Below are positions 47,078-58,237 of a stretch of 64,000 nt of DNA, piece by piece. The DNA is from Chryseolinea sp. H1M3-3 (GTDB lineage: Bacteria > Bacteroidota > Bacteroidia > Cytophagales > Cyclobacteriaceae), in contig NZ_JARKMY010000014.1 of NCBI RefSeq assembly GCF_029360725.1, positions 255,201-319,200 of the forward strand, read 5' to 3'. Every line of letters begins with the position of its first letter. Within the stretch, counting starts at the first letter, position 1. The translations under genes were made by a program, and so were the position numbers. The notes beneath the pieces were generated by a model, which was given only the letters and a program-made list of their open reading frames with translations, was not told where the DNA came from and made no database searches.

Positions 47078-50000
47078 ATGATTTTCAGTCGTTATTTGCT
47101 GGTTTCCATCCTTCAAATATTTCCGGTCATTGCATTTCCCCAACAATCAAATCTGAAATTTGAGCATATCGGCTTGAATGAAGGGCTATCGCAAAGCAAC
47201 ATCACATGTATTTTGCAGGACAGTCGTGGTTTCATGTGGTTTGGTACACGTGATGGCCTTAATAAATACGATGGCTATACCATAACGGTTTACAAGAATG
47301 AGGAAGAAAATCGTAACAGCATCAGCGCAGATTACATCAGGGACATTATAGAAGACTCGAAGGGAAATCTTTGGATTGCAACGTTAGGGGGCGGGCTCAA
47401 TATGTTTGACCGCCAAAAAGAAAAATTCATTCGTTTCACCAATGATCCAAAGAATTCGAAAAGTATTAGCAGTATGCTAATAAATACCTTGGAGGAAGAT
47501 GATAAAGGAAATATCTGGGTGGGCACTGATGATCTAGGCCTCGAGTTATTTAATCCCGAGAAAAAAGAATTTTATCATTTTCCAGCTACCGAGGGCAAGG
47601 GCGGTTTAGGGGACAATACGATCTTAAGTTTACGTCATGACAGCAACAACATCTTGTGGGTTGGAACAGACAGCCACGGTCTTTACGTTCTTAATGAGGA
47701 AAAAAAAGAATTTATAGGATTTCGTCACGATTCCAATGACCCAAACTCTCTTAGCCACAATAGCGTTTCCTCCATTCATGAAGACAAGGAAAAAAATCTG
47801 TGGGTTGGAACTATTGGCGGTGGTCTCGATAAGCTAGACCGGTCGACTAAAAAGTTCAAACATTTTCAAAAGCAAAATAACAATCCCCATAGTCTAAGTG
47901 ATAACTATATTTTTTCAATTGCAGAAGATCCTTCCGGAAACCTTTGGATTGCAACAGAGAATGAAGGACTCAATTTTTTCAACACAACAACTGAAATATT
48001 TAAACATTATAAACACAGCGAATTTGACAACGCCAGCCTTAGCAGTAGTTCCATCAATTGCATTTTTATGGACGCAACCACCGGGTTATGGGTTGGTACA
48101 TACAATGGTGGTGTAAACCATACGAATTTTGACGCTAATAAGTTTTTGCACCATAAGCATATCCCGGACAACAAGAACAGTTTATCTCACAATAGCGTAT
48201 CCAGCATCTTTGAAGACTCAGAGGCAAATCTCTGGATAGCAACCGACGGCGGTGGGGTCAATTTATACGACCGGCGATCAGGCATCTTCAAACATTTTAA
48301 ACACGAAGAAAATAATTCAAAAACGATTTCGGGGAACTATACCTTGAGCGTGAATCAAGACAGCCAGGGTAATATTTGGATTGGAACCTGGGGGGATGGC
48401 GTCACGGTTTTCAATCCTAAAAAAAATTCTTTTAAACATTTCAAGCATGATCCGTCAGATTCTCTCAGCATATTGGGAGATAACGGATGGGCAATCCTCG
48501 AAGATAAAGAAAAAATTATGTGGATTGCTGCGCACGGGTATGGATTGAACCGATACGATCCTTCCACCGGCACTTTTACTCATTTTAATGATCTCAACAG
48601 CAATATCAGCAGTAACAATATTGTTTGTCTGTATGAAGATCGCGCGGGAAATCTTTGGATAGGAACGTTCCATGGCGGACTAAACTTATTTGATAAGAAA
48701 ACAAAAAAGTTCAAGCACTACAAGCACGACAGCGCGGTGAATAGCATCAGCAATAACAACGTAGGGTGCATTCATGAAGACGATCGCGGTAATCTTTGGA
48801 TAGGCACAGATGACGGTTTAAATTATCTGAATGTTAAGACAGGAAAATTTAAAACATATACAATGCGCGACGGACTTCCACACAATACTATTGCAGGAAT
48901 TCTGTCCGATGCAAAAGGCAATTTGTGGATTAGTACGAATAAGGGCATTTCGAGATTTTCGCCGCTAACCAATACTTTTAAAAATTACACTGTAGCCGAT
49001 GGGTTGCAGTCAAATGAATTTAGGCAAGCATGTTTTAAAAGCCGTACTGGGGCCATGTATTTTGGAGGCATCAACGGGTTTAATGAATTCTTTCCTGATA
49101 GTATTAAGGAACGCACATACGAACCTCCGCTTTTAATTACGCAATTCTCTATCTTCAATAAACCTGTATTCGTTTCTGACGATAAGGATGAAACTGTACT
49201 TTCAAAACATATTTCAGAATCCGATGAAATCATTATCAGCTACGACCAATCTGTAATTTCTTTTGAGTTCGCATCACTCAACTATGTGTTAGAAGATCGG
49301 AAACGTTACGCCTATATGCTGGAAGGTTTTGATAAGACTTGGAACGATATTGGCATTAAACATTCCGCTACTTACACAAATCTTGACCCGGGTGAGTATT
49401 TATTTAAGGTGAAGGGCCTGGCCAACGACGGAAATTGGTCTGACAAAACAGCTTCTATCAAATTGATTATCACGCCACCATTTTGGCGTACGTGGTGGTT
49501 TATATTCTTAACCAGTGCGTTGATTATAAGTTGTTTTATCGCATGGTATAGGATACGAGTCGCAATTACTAAGAAACGCGAACTGGAACTAACTAAACAA
49601 GTGAACTTACGAACGGCCCAGCTTGCAAGATCGACGCAAAAGGAACGCAGAGCACGAGAAGAGGCAGAAAAAGAACGACAAATGGCAGAGCTTGCACGAA
49701 AGGAAGCGGAACGTGCTAATCAAGCAAAAAGTATTTTCCTCGCCACTATGAGTCATGAGATCCGAACACCAATGAATGGGGTTATCGGCATGGCGTCACT
49801 TCTGTTTGAAACTAAACTAGATCCCGAACAAGAAGAGTATGCAGAGACGATCCGGACTTCTGGAGAAAGTTTGCTGTCGATCATCAACGATATATTGGAT
49901 TTTTCAAAAATTGAATCTGGTAAAATGGAGCTTGACACGCAAGTCTTTGAACTGCGGAGCTGCATAGAAGAAGTGCTTGACATTTTTGGCGGCAGAGCTG

Positions 50001-51256
50001 CTGCAGCAGGGCTTGATCTGTTGTATCAAATTGACGCGGATGTTCCAATTCAAATTCTGGGCGATGCGCTTCGAATAAAGCAAGTACTTATCAACCTTGT
50101 CGGAAATGCAATCAAATTCACAAAAGAGGGTGAAGTGTTTATAAGGGTGAAAATTAAGGATCAACAAGACGAGTTAATTGAACTGGCTTTTGATATAACA
50201 GATACCGGTATTGGTATTCCCACGGAAAAGGTTAACAAATTATTTAAAGCGTTTTCACAAGTGGATTCATCTACAACGCGAAAGTACGGTGGCACAGGGT
50301 TAGGACTTGTGATATGCGATAAACTCGTGGCGCTGATGGGCGGATCAATTTCTGTTCAAAGTGTTCCCGGAAAAGGGGCAACATTTACTTTTAGTATTAA
50401 AACTAACAGGATTAAAGATGGATATACCATGCCACTCAACACTCAAGGGATGGAAGGAAAAAGGGTGTTGATTGTGGATGATAACAAAACCAATCTCGAT
50501 ATTCTATACACGCAATTTCTTGAATGGACATGTAGGCCTACCGTAGCAGGATCAGCGCATGAAGCTTTAGCAATCTTATCGGAAGATTCGGATTTTCAAC
50601 TTATTATTACTGATAGACAAATGCCGGTTATGGATGGAATTGCCCTGGCGGAAGAAATCTCAAAAACAAAAGCTGAAATTCCCGTTCTACTATTGAGCGC
50701 AATTGGGAAAGAGGAACGCAAGCACTATCAACATTTGTTTATCCAGATTTTAACTAAGCCAGTAAAACAAAAAATACTTTTTAATGCTGTCAGCAATGTG
50801 TTAACGGATCTTAAAAAACCTCTCATTGAGGAGCCTTCGAAAAACACACTTAATGAAGACTTTGCAAACAAGTATCCATTGGATATACTCATCGCGGAAG
50901 ATAATCCCGTCAATCAAAAACTTGCTTTACGTGCATTGAAAAAATTAGGTTACAAACCAAGGATTGCAGAAAATGGAATTTTAACCGTCCAGGAGATGGA
51001 ACACCGCGCATACGATATGATTCTCATGGATGTTCAGATGCCAGAAATGGATGGGCTTGAGGCAACACGTCAGATAAGAAAAAATAGGAATATACATCCT
51101 GTTATCATTGCTATGACCGCCAACGCAATGGACGAGGATAGGGAGGCTTGCATACAAGCCGGCATGGACGATTACCTCAGTAAACCTATTCGCTTAAACG
51201 ACTTAGTGACAGTTCTTAAAAAATGGGCGCTGCTTTTGCAAAGGCAGGGTAAGTAG
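47078..51256 (+). CDS. Hybrid two-component sensor kinase with Reg_prop propeller (paralogue 2)
   Basis: A 1392-residue paralogue of the preceding gene with the same order of parts. It has a signal peptide (about 1-22, [14 protein letters not shown]), 14 Reg_prop repeats (about 28-660), a Y_Y_Y domain (about 715-790), one membrane helix (near 797-817) and a charged coiled coil (about 825-880). HisKA has His893 ([12 protein letters not shown]), the ATPase domain has [12 protein letters not shown], and there are two receivers with Asp1179 ([10 protein letters not shown]) and Asp1318 ([10 protein letters not shown]). No DNA-binding domain or Hpt domain is fused. The two genes are separated by 264 nt and surely arose by tandem duplication. 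Confidence 0.92.
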   Translation: MIFSRYLLVSILQIFPVIAFPQQSNLKFEHIGLNEGLSQSNITCILQDSRGFMWFGTRDGLNKYDGYTITVYKNEEENRNSISADYIRDIIEDSKGNLWIATLGGGLNMFDRQKEKFIRFTNDPKNSKSISSMLINTLEEDDKGNIWVGTDDLGLELFNPEKKEFYHFPATEGKGGLGDNTILSLRHDSNNILWVGTDSHGLYVLNEEKKEFIGFRHDSNDPNSLSHNSVSSIHEDKEKNLWVGTIGGGLDKLDRSTKKFKHFQKQNNNPHSLSDNYIFSIAEDPSGNLWIATENEGLNFFNTTTEIFKHYKHSEFDNASLSSSSINCIFMDATTGLWVGTYNGGVNHTNFDANKFLHHKHIPDNKNSLSHNSVSSIFEDSEANLWIATDGGGVNLYDRRSGIFKHFKHEENNSKTISGNYTLSVNQDSQGNIWIGTWGDGVTVFNPKKNSFKHFKHDPSDSLSILGDNGWAILEDKEKIMWIAAHGYGLNRYDPSTGTFTHFNDLNSNISSNNIVCLYEDRAGNLWIGTFHGGLNLFDKKTKKFKHYKHDSAVNSISNNNVGCIHEDDRGNLWIGTDDGLNYLNVKTGKFKTYTMRDGLPHNTIAGILSDAKGNLWISTNKGISRFSPLTNTFKNYTVADGLQSNEFRQACFKSRTGAMYFGGINGFNEFFPDSIKERTYEPPLLITQFSIFNKPVFVSDDKDETVLSKHISESDEIIISYDQSVISFEFASLNYVLEDRKRYAYMLEGFDKTWNDIGIKHSATYTNLDPGEYLFKVKGLANDGNWSDKTASIKLIITPPFWRTWWFIFLTSALIISCFIAWYRIRVAITKKRELELTKQVNLRTAQLARSTQKERRAREEAEKERQMAELARKEAERANQAKSIFLATMSHEIRTPMNGVIGMASLLFETKLDPEQEEYAETIRTSGESLLSIINDILDFSKIESGKMELDTQVFELRSCIEEVLDIFGGRAAAAGLDLLYQIDADVPIQILGDALRIKQVLINLVGNAIKFTKEGEVFIRVKIKDQQDELIELAFDITDTGIGIPTEKVNKLFKAFSQVDSSTTRKYGGTGLGLVICDKLVALMGGSISVQSVPGKGATFTFSIKTNRIKDGYTMPLNTQGMEGKRVLIVDDNKTNLDILYTQFLEWTCRPTVAGSAHEALAILSEDSDFQLIITDRQMPVMDGIALAEEISKTKAEIPVLLLSAIGKEERKHYQHLFIQILTKPVKQKILFNAVSNVLTDLKKPLIEEPSKNTLNEDFANKYPLDILIAEDNPVNQKLALRALKKLGYKPRIAENGILTVQEMEHRAYDMILMDVQMPEMDGLEATRQIRKNRNIHPVIIAMTANAMDEDREACIQAGMDDYLSKPIRLNDLVTVLKKWALLLQRQGK

Positions 51257-51336
51257 ATTGCGCGAGTAGTTGCAAAAGACGGTCGAATATATCGCCGGGG
51301 TATTTTGCTTCTGCTACCTTTGCAAAATTCACGTTG

Positions 51337-52152
51337 ATGAAACCAATTCTTTTTAAACTTGCTAAAACACCTTTTTTTGGACGGTTCATGGTTCGCTGGG
51401 AAAATCCCTTACCTGCCGACGAACTGAACCAATGGAATTCATTCAGCGTAAAAAGTAATTCTGGTGGATTGATAAAAGGACTATGGTTGCCAGCCCGGTC
51501 AGAAGCGGCAGGTTCCATTGTGTTGGGGCATCCGATGGGTAAAGAAGCTAAAGGGTACTTCTTAAAACATGGCTACGGTCAATTATATCAAGAATGTGGA
51601 CTCAACGTGTTCGTATTTGACTTTAACGGCTTTGGTGAAAGCACCCACGGCAATTTTTCATACTTTGAAGATATTCTGGCAGTGGGACACTTCGCAGTTC
51701 AACAATTTCCTTCAGTCCCGCTGTTTTATCACGGTATCTCTATGGGTGGGCAGTGGAGCACGATCACTTTTACCCAAAATCATGCTTATGATTATGCCAT
51801 GCTGGAAAGTATTCCTACAACGTTGGATGAATTCTGGATTCGGTTTCCTCTCCCCTATCGCTTTTTAAAATTGTTATATCTGATGATGCCCCGCTATTCG
51901 AAAAAGGTCAGGATGATAGATCGCATCTCCGAATTAAAGCGTATTAAATCGCTGCTGTTGATATATTCTGAGAATGATGTCTATACACCGGTTTCTATGG
52001 GCGCGCGATTTAAAGCCAAAAGCAACGTGTTAACTGAATTGTGGACGGTTGACGATGCTGATCATGCGAAAATCATCAAGTCGAAGCACAGGAAGGAATA
52101 TGAAAACAAGTTGAAGGACTTTATCAGCAATTGTTTAAAACCCAAAGGCTAA
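51337..52152 (+). CDS. Alpha/beta hydrolase
   Basis: A 271-residue alpha/beta-fold hydrolase. The nucleophile elbow GISMGG gives a catalytic serine near residue 135, and the segment LLLIYSENDVYTPV holds the likely acidic residue, with a histidine in DDADHAKI completing the triad. The frame opens at a TTG (51334), but the ATG at 51337 is the sensible start. It lacks a signal peptide, so it acts in the cytoplasm or at the membrane, and its substrate is unknown. It lies 80 nt after the second giant kinase, on the same strand. Confidence 0.85.
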   Translation: MKPILFKLAKTPFFGRFMVRWENPLPADELNQWNSFSVKSNSGGLIKGLWLPARSEAAGSIVLGHPMGKEAKGYFLKHGYGQLYQECGLNVFVFDFNGFGESTHGNFSYFEDILAVGHFAVQQFPSVPLFYHGISMGGQWSTITFTQNHAYDYAMLESIPTTLDEFWIRFPLPYRFLKLLYLMMPRYSKKVRMIDRISELKRIKSLLLIYSENDVYTPVSMGARFKAKSNVLTELWTVDDADHAKIIKSKHRKEYENKLKDFISNCLKPKG

Positions 52153-52201
52153 AAAGTAAAACCCGCGAAATTAGCGCGTAAAAGCATTCAATTGCATTAC
52201 A

Positions 52202-52220
52202 CCCTGATGCGGTATCAGGG
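52202..52220 (+). terminator. Hairpin after the alpha/beta hydrolase
   Basis: CCCTGAT (52202-52208) pairs with ATCAGGG (52214-52220) around a 5-nt loop, 50 nt after the hydrolase stop. There is no strong T run after it, so its role as a terminator is tentative. Confidence 0.4.
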
Positions 52221-52293
52221 TAATCCCTGATCTTCCTCATGGTATTCCTGATTTTTAGTAATTCAGTCATTCACTTACAGTTTAGGTTCGGCT

Positions 52294-52563
52294 ATGCCCT
52301 ACTTTTATAATATCAACGAAACAAAAAAGGTTATGAACACTGCTAAATATCAAGTCTGGGAAGGAGAAATGGAAGCTGCAGGATTAGAAGAAAATGGCGT
52401 ATCATTTTTCTCTGCGTTTTTCTCAGCAATACTTGGCATCGTATTATTTTTCATCCTGATCGCCAAGACGATGATTGAAAAAGTTTTCAGAGTAAGGTTT
52501 AGTGCAAGGAAAAAAGTATCCAATGCATTAAAAACCCAGGAATTTAAAATGAGTGTTTCTTAA
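52294..52563 (+). CDS. Small single-pass membrane protein
   Basis: An 89-residue protein without a known family. A clear hydrophobic segment (about 40-60, FFSAFFSAILGIVLFFILIA) is followed by a basic tail. The N-terminal half is acidic and polar. The ATG at 52333 (MNTAKYQVWEGEME) is a possible later start. Orientation is likely N-outside or tail-in by the positive-inside rule. It stands between the hydrolase gene and a 624-nt stretch with no gene. Confidence 0.5.
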   Translation: MPYFYNINETKKVMNTAKYQVWEGEMEAAGLEENGVSFFSAFFSAILGIVLFFILIAKTMIEKVFRVRFSARKKVSNALKTQEFKMSVS

Positions 52564-53187
52564 TCTCATAGGTTAAATTTTTATCGCATCATAACATCCA
52601 TAGATTAGGTGGCTTGTGTTCCTTCAGCAGCAGGTTAACGGCTTAAGCTGCGAAGTGAATGCAAGCCATTTTCCTTTATTGCTAATTCTCTTTTTCAGAA
52701 CACTTCGTACGTAGGCCGAACTCGGGCAGCACAACAATATAGCCTTAAAATTACCACATCCTTAGTTGTATCTGTGCTTTCTGACAGAAAGTTTATTACG
52801 GTATACAATAGCTAAACCAGTTTTGTGCATGGTGTGAAAGCAGCTAGCATTCGCTAACGTTGTCAAGGCTTCTATACCGTGTGATCGCCTATGACCGGAT
52901 GATTAACCAAAGGTTTCTCCCTTTATATTCCCCATGATATAACCTAGTGGCTAACTGCAAGCCCCTTACAATAAAAAACTGTCTGAACGAAACTACTTAA
53001 TTCTCAACAGCCCGCCACTAATATGTACATCTCGCGTTCAGCAAAGGATTAAGAAGTGCACTACCAGGCATAGATAACAAAGAATAAAGTCATCGGCGAT
53101 TTTGTTATAGGATAGCTGGAGCGAATAAGAAGGCTGATGAATTTCTTACATCTTTCCGAGAAAGGAGATGCAATCATTGCAGCCCAT
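52564..53187. other. Gene-free region before the TPR sensor kinase
   Basis: This 624-nt stretch shows no open frame of useful length on either strand, no tRNA and no strong terminator for the convergent gene. Its composition is like its neighbours. It could hold a small RNA or a decayed gene, but nothing in the sequence supports a specific call. Confidence 0.4.
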
Positions 53188-55188
53188 TCAATTAGTAAGT
53201 GGTACGGAAAAATAAAAGACTGAACCCCTATCTGGCTCACTTTCTACCCAAAGCTTACCACCATTTTTCTCAACAAAGTCCTTGCATAAAATCAGTCCAA
53301 GACCCGTGCCTTTTTCATCCGCAGTCCCTTTCGTTGTGTGCTTAGCATCAATGCGGAATAATTTATCAATTACTTCCGGGCTCATACCTACGCCTGTATC
53401 GGCTATAGTTACCAGTACATGACTCTGATTTTGTTTTACGCCGAGTTTAATCAATCCACCTTCCGTCGTAAATTTAATTGAGTTAGAAATTAAATTGCGC
53501 ACAACCGTATTCAGTGAATGTTTATGTGCTGTAACAAGAACTTTACCATTAAAATCTTCCAGAAAACTGATTTTCTTAATTTGAGCCTGAGCACAAAGTA
53601 ATTCCTTGTTTTCCTTGAGTAGTGACGTGATGTCGAAGGTCTCCGGTTTAAATTCAATATTACCTGTTTGCGATCTTGACCATTCCAACAAGTTATTTAA
53701 AAGTGCCAGCAGGTTTTTAAGAGACTTGTCAAAATCTTTGGCCAGCATTTGAATCTCTTCTTTTGACAGGCTATCGGTATGATTAATTAAAAGCCCGGAG
53801 AAAGAAGTAAGTGAATTGAGTGGACCTTTCAAATCATGACCAATGATGGAAAAGAATTTGTCCTTTGTAGCATTTAACTCCTGAAGTTGCAAATTCTGAT
53901 GATTTACCCGTTCATTGATCTCCTGCAATCTTGCATGAGAACGTTGTTTGACTTTATACAACTTGAGAATAAGGCCCACAATTATTAAACCCAATGCAAT
54001 CAGGCTAATCAGAAAATTCCTGAGGTTCTTTTGACGGTGCAGTTGCTGTTCTCGTTTTTGTCTATCCACCTCCAAGCTTTCTATCTGAGATTCTTTGGTA
54101 TCAATAACATACCTGCTTTGTGATTCTAATAGCCGTTGATCATTTTTTTGATTCTGAATAAAATCACTGACGACAACAAACTGTTCGCGCTTCATTAATG
54201 CTTCTTCATACTCTCCAAGTTCTTTGTGTGTTAAGCTTAAGAAGTCATAACTCTTTTGCTGTTGTTCTAAGGTTTGGGATTCTAGCGCGGCCTTTAATCC
54301 AGCGTTAAGACTTGCAATGGCACTAACATATTTTTTTTGTTGATAATACAAGAGTCCAATATTATTAAACGATTCGGCCATGCCCCGTTTATCATTTAAG
54401 TTTTGCCTGATTTTTAATGCAAGTCTATGATTGGCCAATGCCCGGCCATCATTTCTCATTCTTCGATACAACTCACCAATCTCGTTAAGGCTAATTGCTT
54501 CTCTTGATTTATCTTTCAACACCCTGCGAATCGCCAGCGCGCTTCTGTGGGTTTGCAACGAACGATTGTAAATTCCTTGCTTGCTATAAATGTCGGCGAT
54601 GTTAAACAACGCTTGAGCCTCTGCCTTGGGATTATTGATGATATTTTTATACTCAAGCACTTGCTCATAGTTTCTGAAGGCTTCAAGCATTTTACCAGAC
54701 GAAGCTTTGATTTGCCCAAGTTTATTTAGAATCAAAACCTCGATGTGTGGATTCTTTGTGGCTTCGTTAAAAGATAACGCTTGCGCTATCAGTTGCTCGC
54801 TTTTGTCATAATTTCCAACTTCTTCAAAAACCTGAGCCATGGCCAGGTATGTAAAAATTCTTTGCTCCTGGAGATCGAGCGAATCCTCAATAGCAAGACA
54901 TTGAATTAACAAGTCCATTGCCACTTCATAATCGTTCGTTTGTGTTAAATGTGTGAGGGCAAGTTCTTTCAGCGCTCTGGCTTGTCGTTCAGCATTTTTT
55001 GCTTTTGTAGCCTGGTTTAGACGAGTAGTAATTTCTTTTATATTTCTTTCAACTGTACCTTTGTTGTTGTTTTCGAAGAAATTTTCATACCACGCAACTT
55101 CGGGATTCACTTCTTGGATGGCCAAGGTGAGCAGAGGAAAATAAATTAAGATAACAGCTGCAAGCAACTTCACAACAGGCGACATCAA
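53188..55188 (-). CDS. TPR-containing sensor histidine kinase
   Basis: A 666-residue kinase. After a signal peptide (about 1-24) comes a periplasmic domain of TPR-type helical repeats (about 60-360), one membrane helix (near 394-414), and a coiled linker. HisKA has phospho-acceptor His451 in FFSIIGHDLKGPLNS, and the ATPase domain has an N box (RNLISNSIKF), DTGVGM and GTGLGLILC. No receiver is attached, so a separate response regulator, not seen nearby, is needed. TPR-sensor kinases are frequent in Bacteroidota. Downstream on the same strand nothing follows within the gene-free 52.6-53.2 kb stretch. Confidence 0.92.
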   Translation of the reverse strand: MMSPVVKLLAAVILIYFPLLTLAIQEVNPEVAWYENFFENNNKGTVERNIKEITTRLNQATKAKNAERQARALKELALTHLTQTNDYEVAMDLLIQCLAIEDSLDLQEQRIFTYLAMAQVFEEVGNYDKSEQLIAQALSFNEATKNPHIEVLILNKLGQIKASSGKMLEAFRNYEQVLEYKNIINNPKAEAQALFNIADIYSKQGIYNRSLQTHRSALAIRRVLKDKSREAISLNEIGELYRRMRNDGRALANHRLALKIRQNLNDKRGMAESFNNIGLLYYQQKKYVSAIASLNAGLKAALESQTLEQQQKSYDFLSLTHKELGEYEEALMKREQFVVVSDFIQNQKNDQRLLESQSRYVIDTKESQIESLEVDRQKREQQLHRQKNLRNFLISLIALGLIIVGLILKLYKVKQRSHARLQEINERVNHQNLQLQELNATKDKFFSIIGHDLKGPLNSLTSFSGLLINHTDSLSKEEIQMLAKDFDKSLKNLLALLNNLLEWSRSQTGNIEFKPETFDITSLLKENKELLCAQAQIKKISFLEDFNGKVLVTAHKHSLNTVVRNLISNSIKFTTEGGLIKLGVKQNQSHVLVTIADTGVGMSPEVIDKLFRIDAKHTTKGTADEKGTGLGLILCKDFVEKNGGKLWVESEPDRGSVFYFSVPLTN

Positions 55189-55447
55189 AAACTATTTTTG
55201 CAAAAATTCCGAAATTAATGGATGATAATAAGTCGTTTTCTTTCTCTTCCGTCTGTGGCCTACGAGCAAACATTAGATTATTCAAACGGTATGGCTATTA
55301 CAATCCAAAATCAGGCCGATAAAAAATAGGTATGAGTTGAAATGGATACCTAGGTTGGATGGTAGATATTCACCGCTAAATTTGATTGTTTGACTGGAAT
55401 AATTGACGTAGTAACAACAATTGCTTAACCTAATCGTTGCGTCGGTT

Positions 55448-55657
55448 TTAGTCACTGCCAGCGGCCTCCAGGTCCTTCAAGATGCGGTTCACATCCTCTT
55501 CTGTGGATGACAGTTTCAGCTTGCAAATGCGTATGAGCTGTGTTGCGCGTTTAACCTTTTCCGACAGCTCGTCCACAGAAATCTCACCATTTTCGATTTC
55601 AGTAACGATAAGTTGAAGTTCTTCAAATGCTTCCCGATAGTTCGTTGTTTCATTCAT
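55448..55657 (-). CDS. xseB: Exodeoxyribonuclease VII small subunit
   Basis: A 69-residue helical protein that binds the XseA subunit in exonuclease VII, which degrades single-stranded DNA. The pattern NYREAFEELQLIVTEIENGEISVDEL and the coiled C-terminal half fit XseB, with the usual length. Its ATG lies 3 nt after the xseA stop on the same strand, so the pair is co-transcribed and translationally linked. Confidence 0.93.
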   Translation of the reverse strand: MNETTNYREAFEELQLIVTEIENGEISVDELSEKVKRATQLIRICKLKLSSTEEDVNRILKDLEAAGSD

Positions 55658-55660
55658 ATT

Positions 55661-57055
55661 CTATTCCGGTTTAGAACTCTTTACCTCGCTTATAATTTCA
55701 CCGTCTGTCACAATTGTTGTAATCTTATCACCAGCTTGAACTTCTTTACTGCTTCTTAGGGCCACACCGTTGTATAACGTAATAGAAAATCCGCGCCTTA
55801 GTATGTTTACAGGATCCAGGATAGCAACTTGTTTTTCAACGCGAAGTAAATTGTCCTTTTGCTTACTTAATTGGATTACTGTTATTTGTTTGGTTTCAAT
55901 TATCAACTCATTGAGTTGTTTTTTACATGCACCCACCTGAGAATTAACGTTCTTTTCAAGTCCGACCATCGACCACTTCAGTAAACCCTCGTTTTTTCTG
56001 ATGAGAAATTTCGAGTTTTGTAAAAGGGATTCCGACTGGCTTCGGATTTCAACACGGCTTTTCATTAGTCCTGCATTGGTCGCCGACCGAAAATACCTGA
56101 TCATATTTTGAAACTTTGTTTTCTCATCTCTTAACACACGCCTGGCTCGCTCTACTATAATTTCTTCCCCGCGTTTTATAGGATTCGAAAAGTGATGAAA
56201 TTTTTGAATTAAAAAATCGGCTAGTTCGGTAGGTGTTATCGCATTCTTAAAAGAAACCATTTCTGCTACTGTTTCATTCGTTGAATGACCTATGCCCGTG
56301 AGAACCGGTATGGGAAAAAGGGCGATCGCTTTAGCGAGCTCAAAATCATTGTATGACGATAACCCGACGTCTCCCCCGCCGCCCCTGATAATTGCTACGA
56401 CATCAAAATGATGAACAACTTTTCTGATTTGCTTTAACTGATTACAAATAGAAGCAACAGACTTCTCACCCTGAAGCAACGACGGAAACAGGTGTTTAAA
56501 AAATTTGTATCCCCAAGGATTATGATCGATTATTTTCAGAAAATCAGAATATCCTTTACTTGTCTCAACAGAAATGATTGCCATTCTTTGAGGTAGAAGA
56601 GGAAGGTTTAATGATTTGTTGGCATTAAAAATACCTTCCTTCTTGAGTTGCGCTAACGTATCCTGTTTTTCACGTTCCAGTTCCCCAAGGGAAAAGCTAG
56701 GGTCTATATCCAGAATACGAAGGCTCAGGCCATGTGATGGATCGAAACTTATGGATGCACAAAAGAGAATTTTGATACCATCTTTTAAAGGCTCTTTTAA
56801 AACCTTCAGAAAGTTGTTGTTAACTCTCTCAAAATCGCTTTTCCATAAATTGGATTTCAGCTGAGCGATCACTTTTCCCTCCCGCTTCTCCACTAACTCG
56901 GGATAACAATGACCTGAATGCGAATAATAATTGAGCTTGTTCATTTCGGCCATCACCCAAAACGAATTCTTATATCGCTCAGCAATCGTCTTTTGAATAC
57001 TTAAAGTAACTTCTATCAGGGAAAAAACTTTCTTATCGTTTATTGTAGCAGGCAT
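55661..57055 (-). CDS. xseA: Exodeoxyribonuclease VII large subunit
   Basis: The catalytic subunit of exonuclease VII, active on single-stranded DNA ends in repair. The 464-residue protein has an N-terminal OB-fold (about 20-110: NSFWVMAEMNKLNYYSHSGHCYPEL) and the catalytic domain with DVVAIIRGGGGDVGLSSYND, TGIGHSTNETVAE and 'NAITPTELADFLI', followed by a long coiled coil that holds several XseB copies. Length is normal. It is transcribed before xseB. A palindrome GCCT...AGGC and a -7-like box TAAATTTG (57120-57127) lie upstream. Confidence 0.95.
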   Translation of the reverse strand: MPATINDKKVFSLIEVTLSIQKTIAERYKNSFWVMAEMNKLNYYSHSGHCYPELVEKREGKVIAQLKSNLWKSDFERVNNNFLKVLKEPLKDGIKILFCASISFDPSHGLSLRILDIDPSFSLGELEREKQDTLAQLKKEGIFNANKSLNLPLLPQRMAIISVETSKGYSDFLKIIDHNPWGYKFFKHLFPSLLQGEKSVASICNQLKQIRKVVHHFDVVAIIRGGGGDVGLSSYNDFELAKAIALFPIPVLTGIGHSTNETVAEMVSFKNAITPTELADFLIQKFHHFSNPIKRGEEIIVERARRVLRDEKTKFQNMIRYFRSATNAGLMKSRVEIRSQSESLLQNSKFLIRKNEGLLKWSMVGLEKNVNSQVGACKKQLNELIIETKQITVIQLSKQKDNLLRVEKQVAILDPVNILRRGFSITLYNGVALRSSKEVQAGDKITTIVTDGEIISEVKSSKPE

Positions 57056-57119
57056 TTTATGTCTTTCCTTGTAACTGCCTTGCGGCAGGCTCCAATAATC
57101 TCATTTTTTCGGATATCAG

Positions 57120-57127
57120 CAAATTTA
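57120..57127 (-). promoter_or_regulatory. -7 box upstream of xseA
   Basis: On the minus strand TAAATTTG fits TAnnTTTG exactly about 65 nt before the xseA start codon. No TTG stands at -33, so it is only a candidate. Confidence 0.35.
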
Positions 57128-57258
57128 TAACGCCCTAATGAAAAACTTCTTTAGCCCAGGTGTGCAACAAAGAGAAAAAATTCAGTTTTTCATGATAACC
57201 ACTACCATGATTAATTGCCTTTGACGTAAAAGGTTCGGGATCAAAGCAAAAAAAATTT

Positions 57259-58224
57259 TTACTTACTTGCCTCGCGGTGGATTGCTTTAAGCAGGGATTT
57301 CGATTTTGGCGCATCTCCTAAAACCTGCCAAATCATCACGCCCGATGCTTTGTCCTTTGCCAACAAGGTCTTTCTTTTGATAGTAGGCAATCCGTTATAA
57401 TAAATAATCTTTCCATCGGGCATGGTCCATTGATCAACAAATTCGGATCCCGGAAAGGATTCCACAATTTTTCCGTAGCTCATACTGATGGCTTCCGATG
57501 AAAGCGCAGGTCCGTATCCATAGCCATAAAATGGAACTCCCAAGGTCATCTTATCCTTAGGTATCTTCCTTTCAGTTCCAAAGTATTCAAGGTCCTCCAC
57601 AGCATGTTCGTATGTGGCATGAGGTCCTGGCTTATCCGGTCGCCAGGGGCCGGTTCGGTCATAACTCATCACATTTACAAAATCGTATTGTGCCAATGCA
57701 CGGTCGGTAAATTGATCCTTATAATAAATTGCTATGGCGGCGGTGATTAATTTATGATGCGCGCGTAAAGCGGTGGCTAGTTCAACAACAAACGGCTCAT
57801 AATAGGTATCAATATCGCTGCCCTCGAGATCAACATCAATACCATCAATGTTATATTTGATTACCTCGCTCACCAAATTCCTGATTAACGTTGGCCTGTT
57901 TTCATCTTTTAGGAGCCAGTGGTATTGCGGTTGCTTGCTTCCACCACCAATCGAAAATAAAACTTTTACGTCTCTACGATGCGCTGCTTCAATAAAAGGC
58001 GTAAGGCCGGATAGATCGCGAACAAAATTGCCAAGTGAGTCTGGATTTAAAAACCACAAGTTTACATGGGTGAGTTTCTTTAAGGTAGATTTGTCGACAT
58101 CAGACATTGCGGCATTGATTGAATAATAGCCAACAATTTTGAATCCGGGCTCTTTGGACTGACCAAGAATATTGATTGACCAAAGAAAACAAAGGGAAAC
58201 AAATAATACCGGCTTGATTTTCAT
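57259..58224 (-). CDS. Exported glycoside hydrolase family 18 protein
   Basis: A GH18 (chitinase-fold) enzyme of 321 residues from the preferred start ATG 58224, which opens a signal peptide (MKIKPVLFVSLCFLWSINILG). The longer frame from 58263 would overlap the next gene. The catalytic motif DGIDVDLEG is intact with the proton donor Glu134, and the DWE-like NVMSYDRTGPW and GVPFYGYGYG segments are typical. It likely cuts chitin, chito-oligosaccharides or other GlcNAc-containing polymers. It is the last gene of the minus-strand amino-sugar-like cluster and runs right after the NagX-like gene. Confidence 0.9.
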   Translation of the reverse strand: MKIKPVLFVSLCFLWSINILGQSKEPGFKIVGYYSINAAMSDVDKSTLKKLTHVNLWFLNPDSLGNFVRDLSGLTPFIEAAHRRDVKVLFSIGGGSKQPQYHWLLKDENRPTLIRNLVSEVIKYNIDGIDVDLEGSDIDTYYEPFVVELATALRAHHKLITAAIAIYYKDQFTDRALAQYDFVNVMSYDRTGPWRPDKPGPHATYEHAVEDLEYFGTERKIPKDKMTLGVPFYGYGYGPALSSEAISMSYGKIVESFPGSEFVDQWTMPDGKIIYYNGLPTIKRKTLLAKDKASGVMIWQVLGDAPKSKSLLKAIHREASK

Positions 58225-58237
58225 GGATAATATTATT

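Noticed and set aside
52564-53187. Hidden small gene or RNA in the 624-nt gap
   Set aside because: No open frame, hairpin series or repeat strong enough to support a call.
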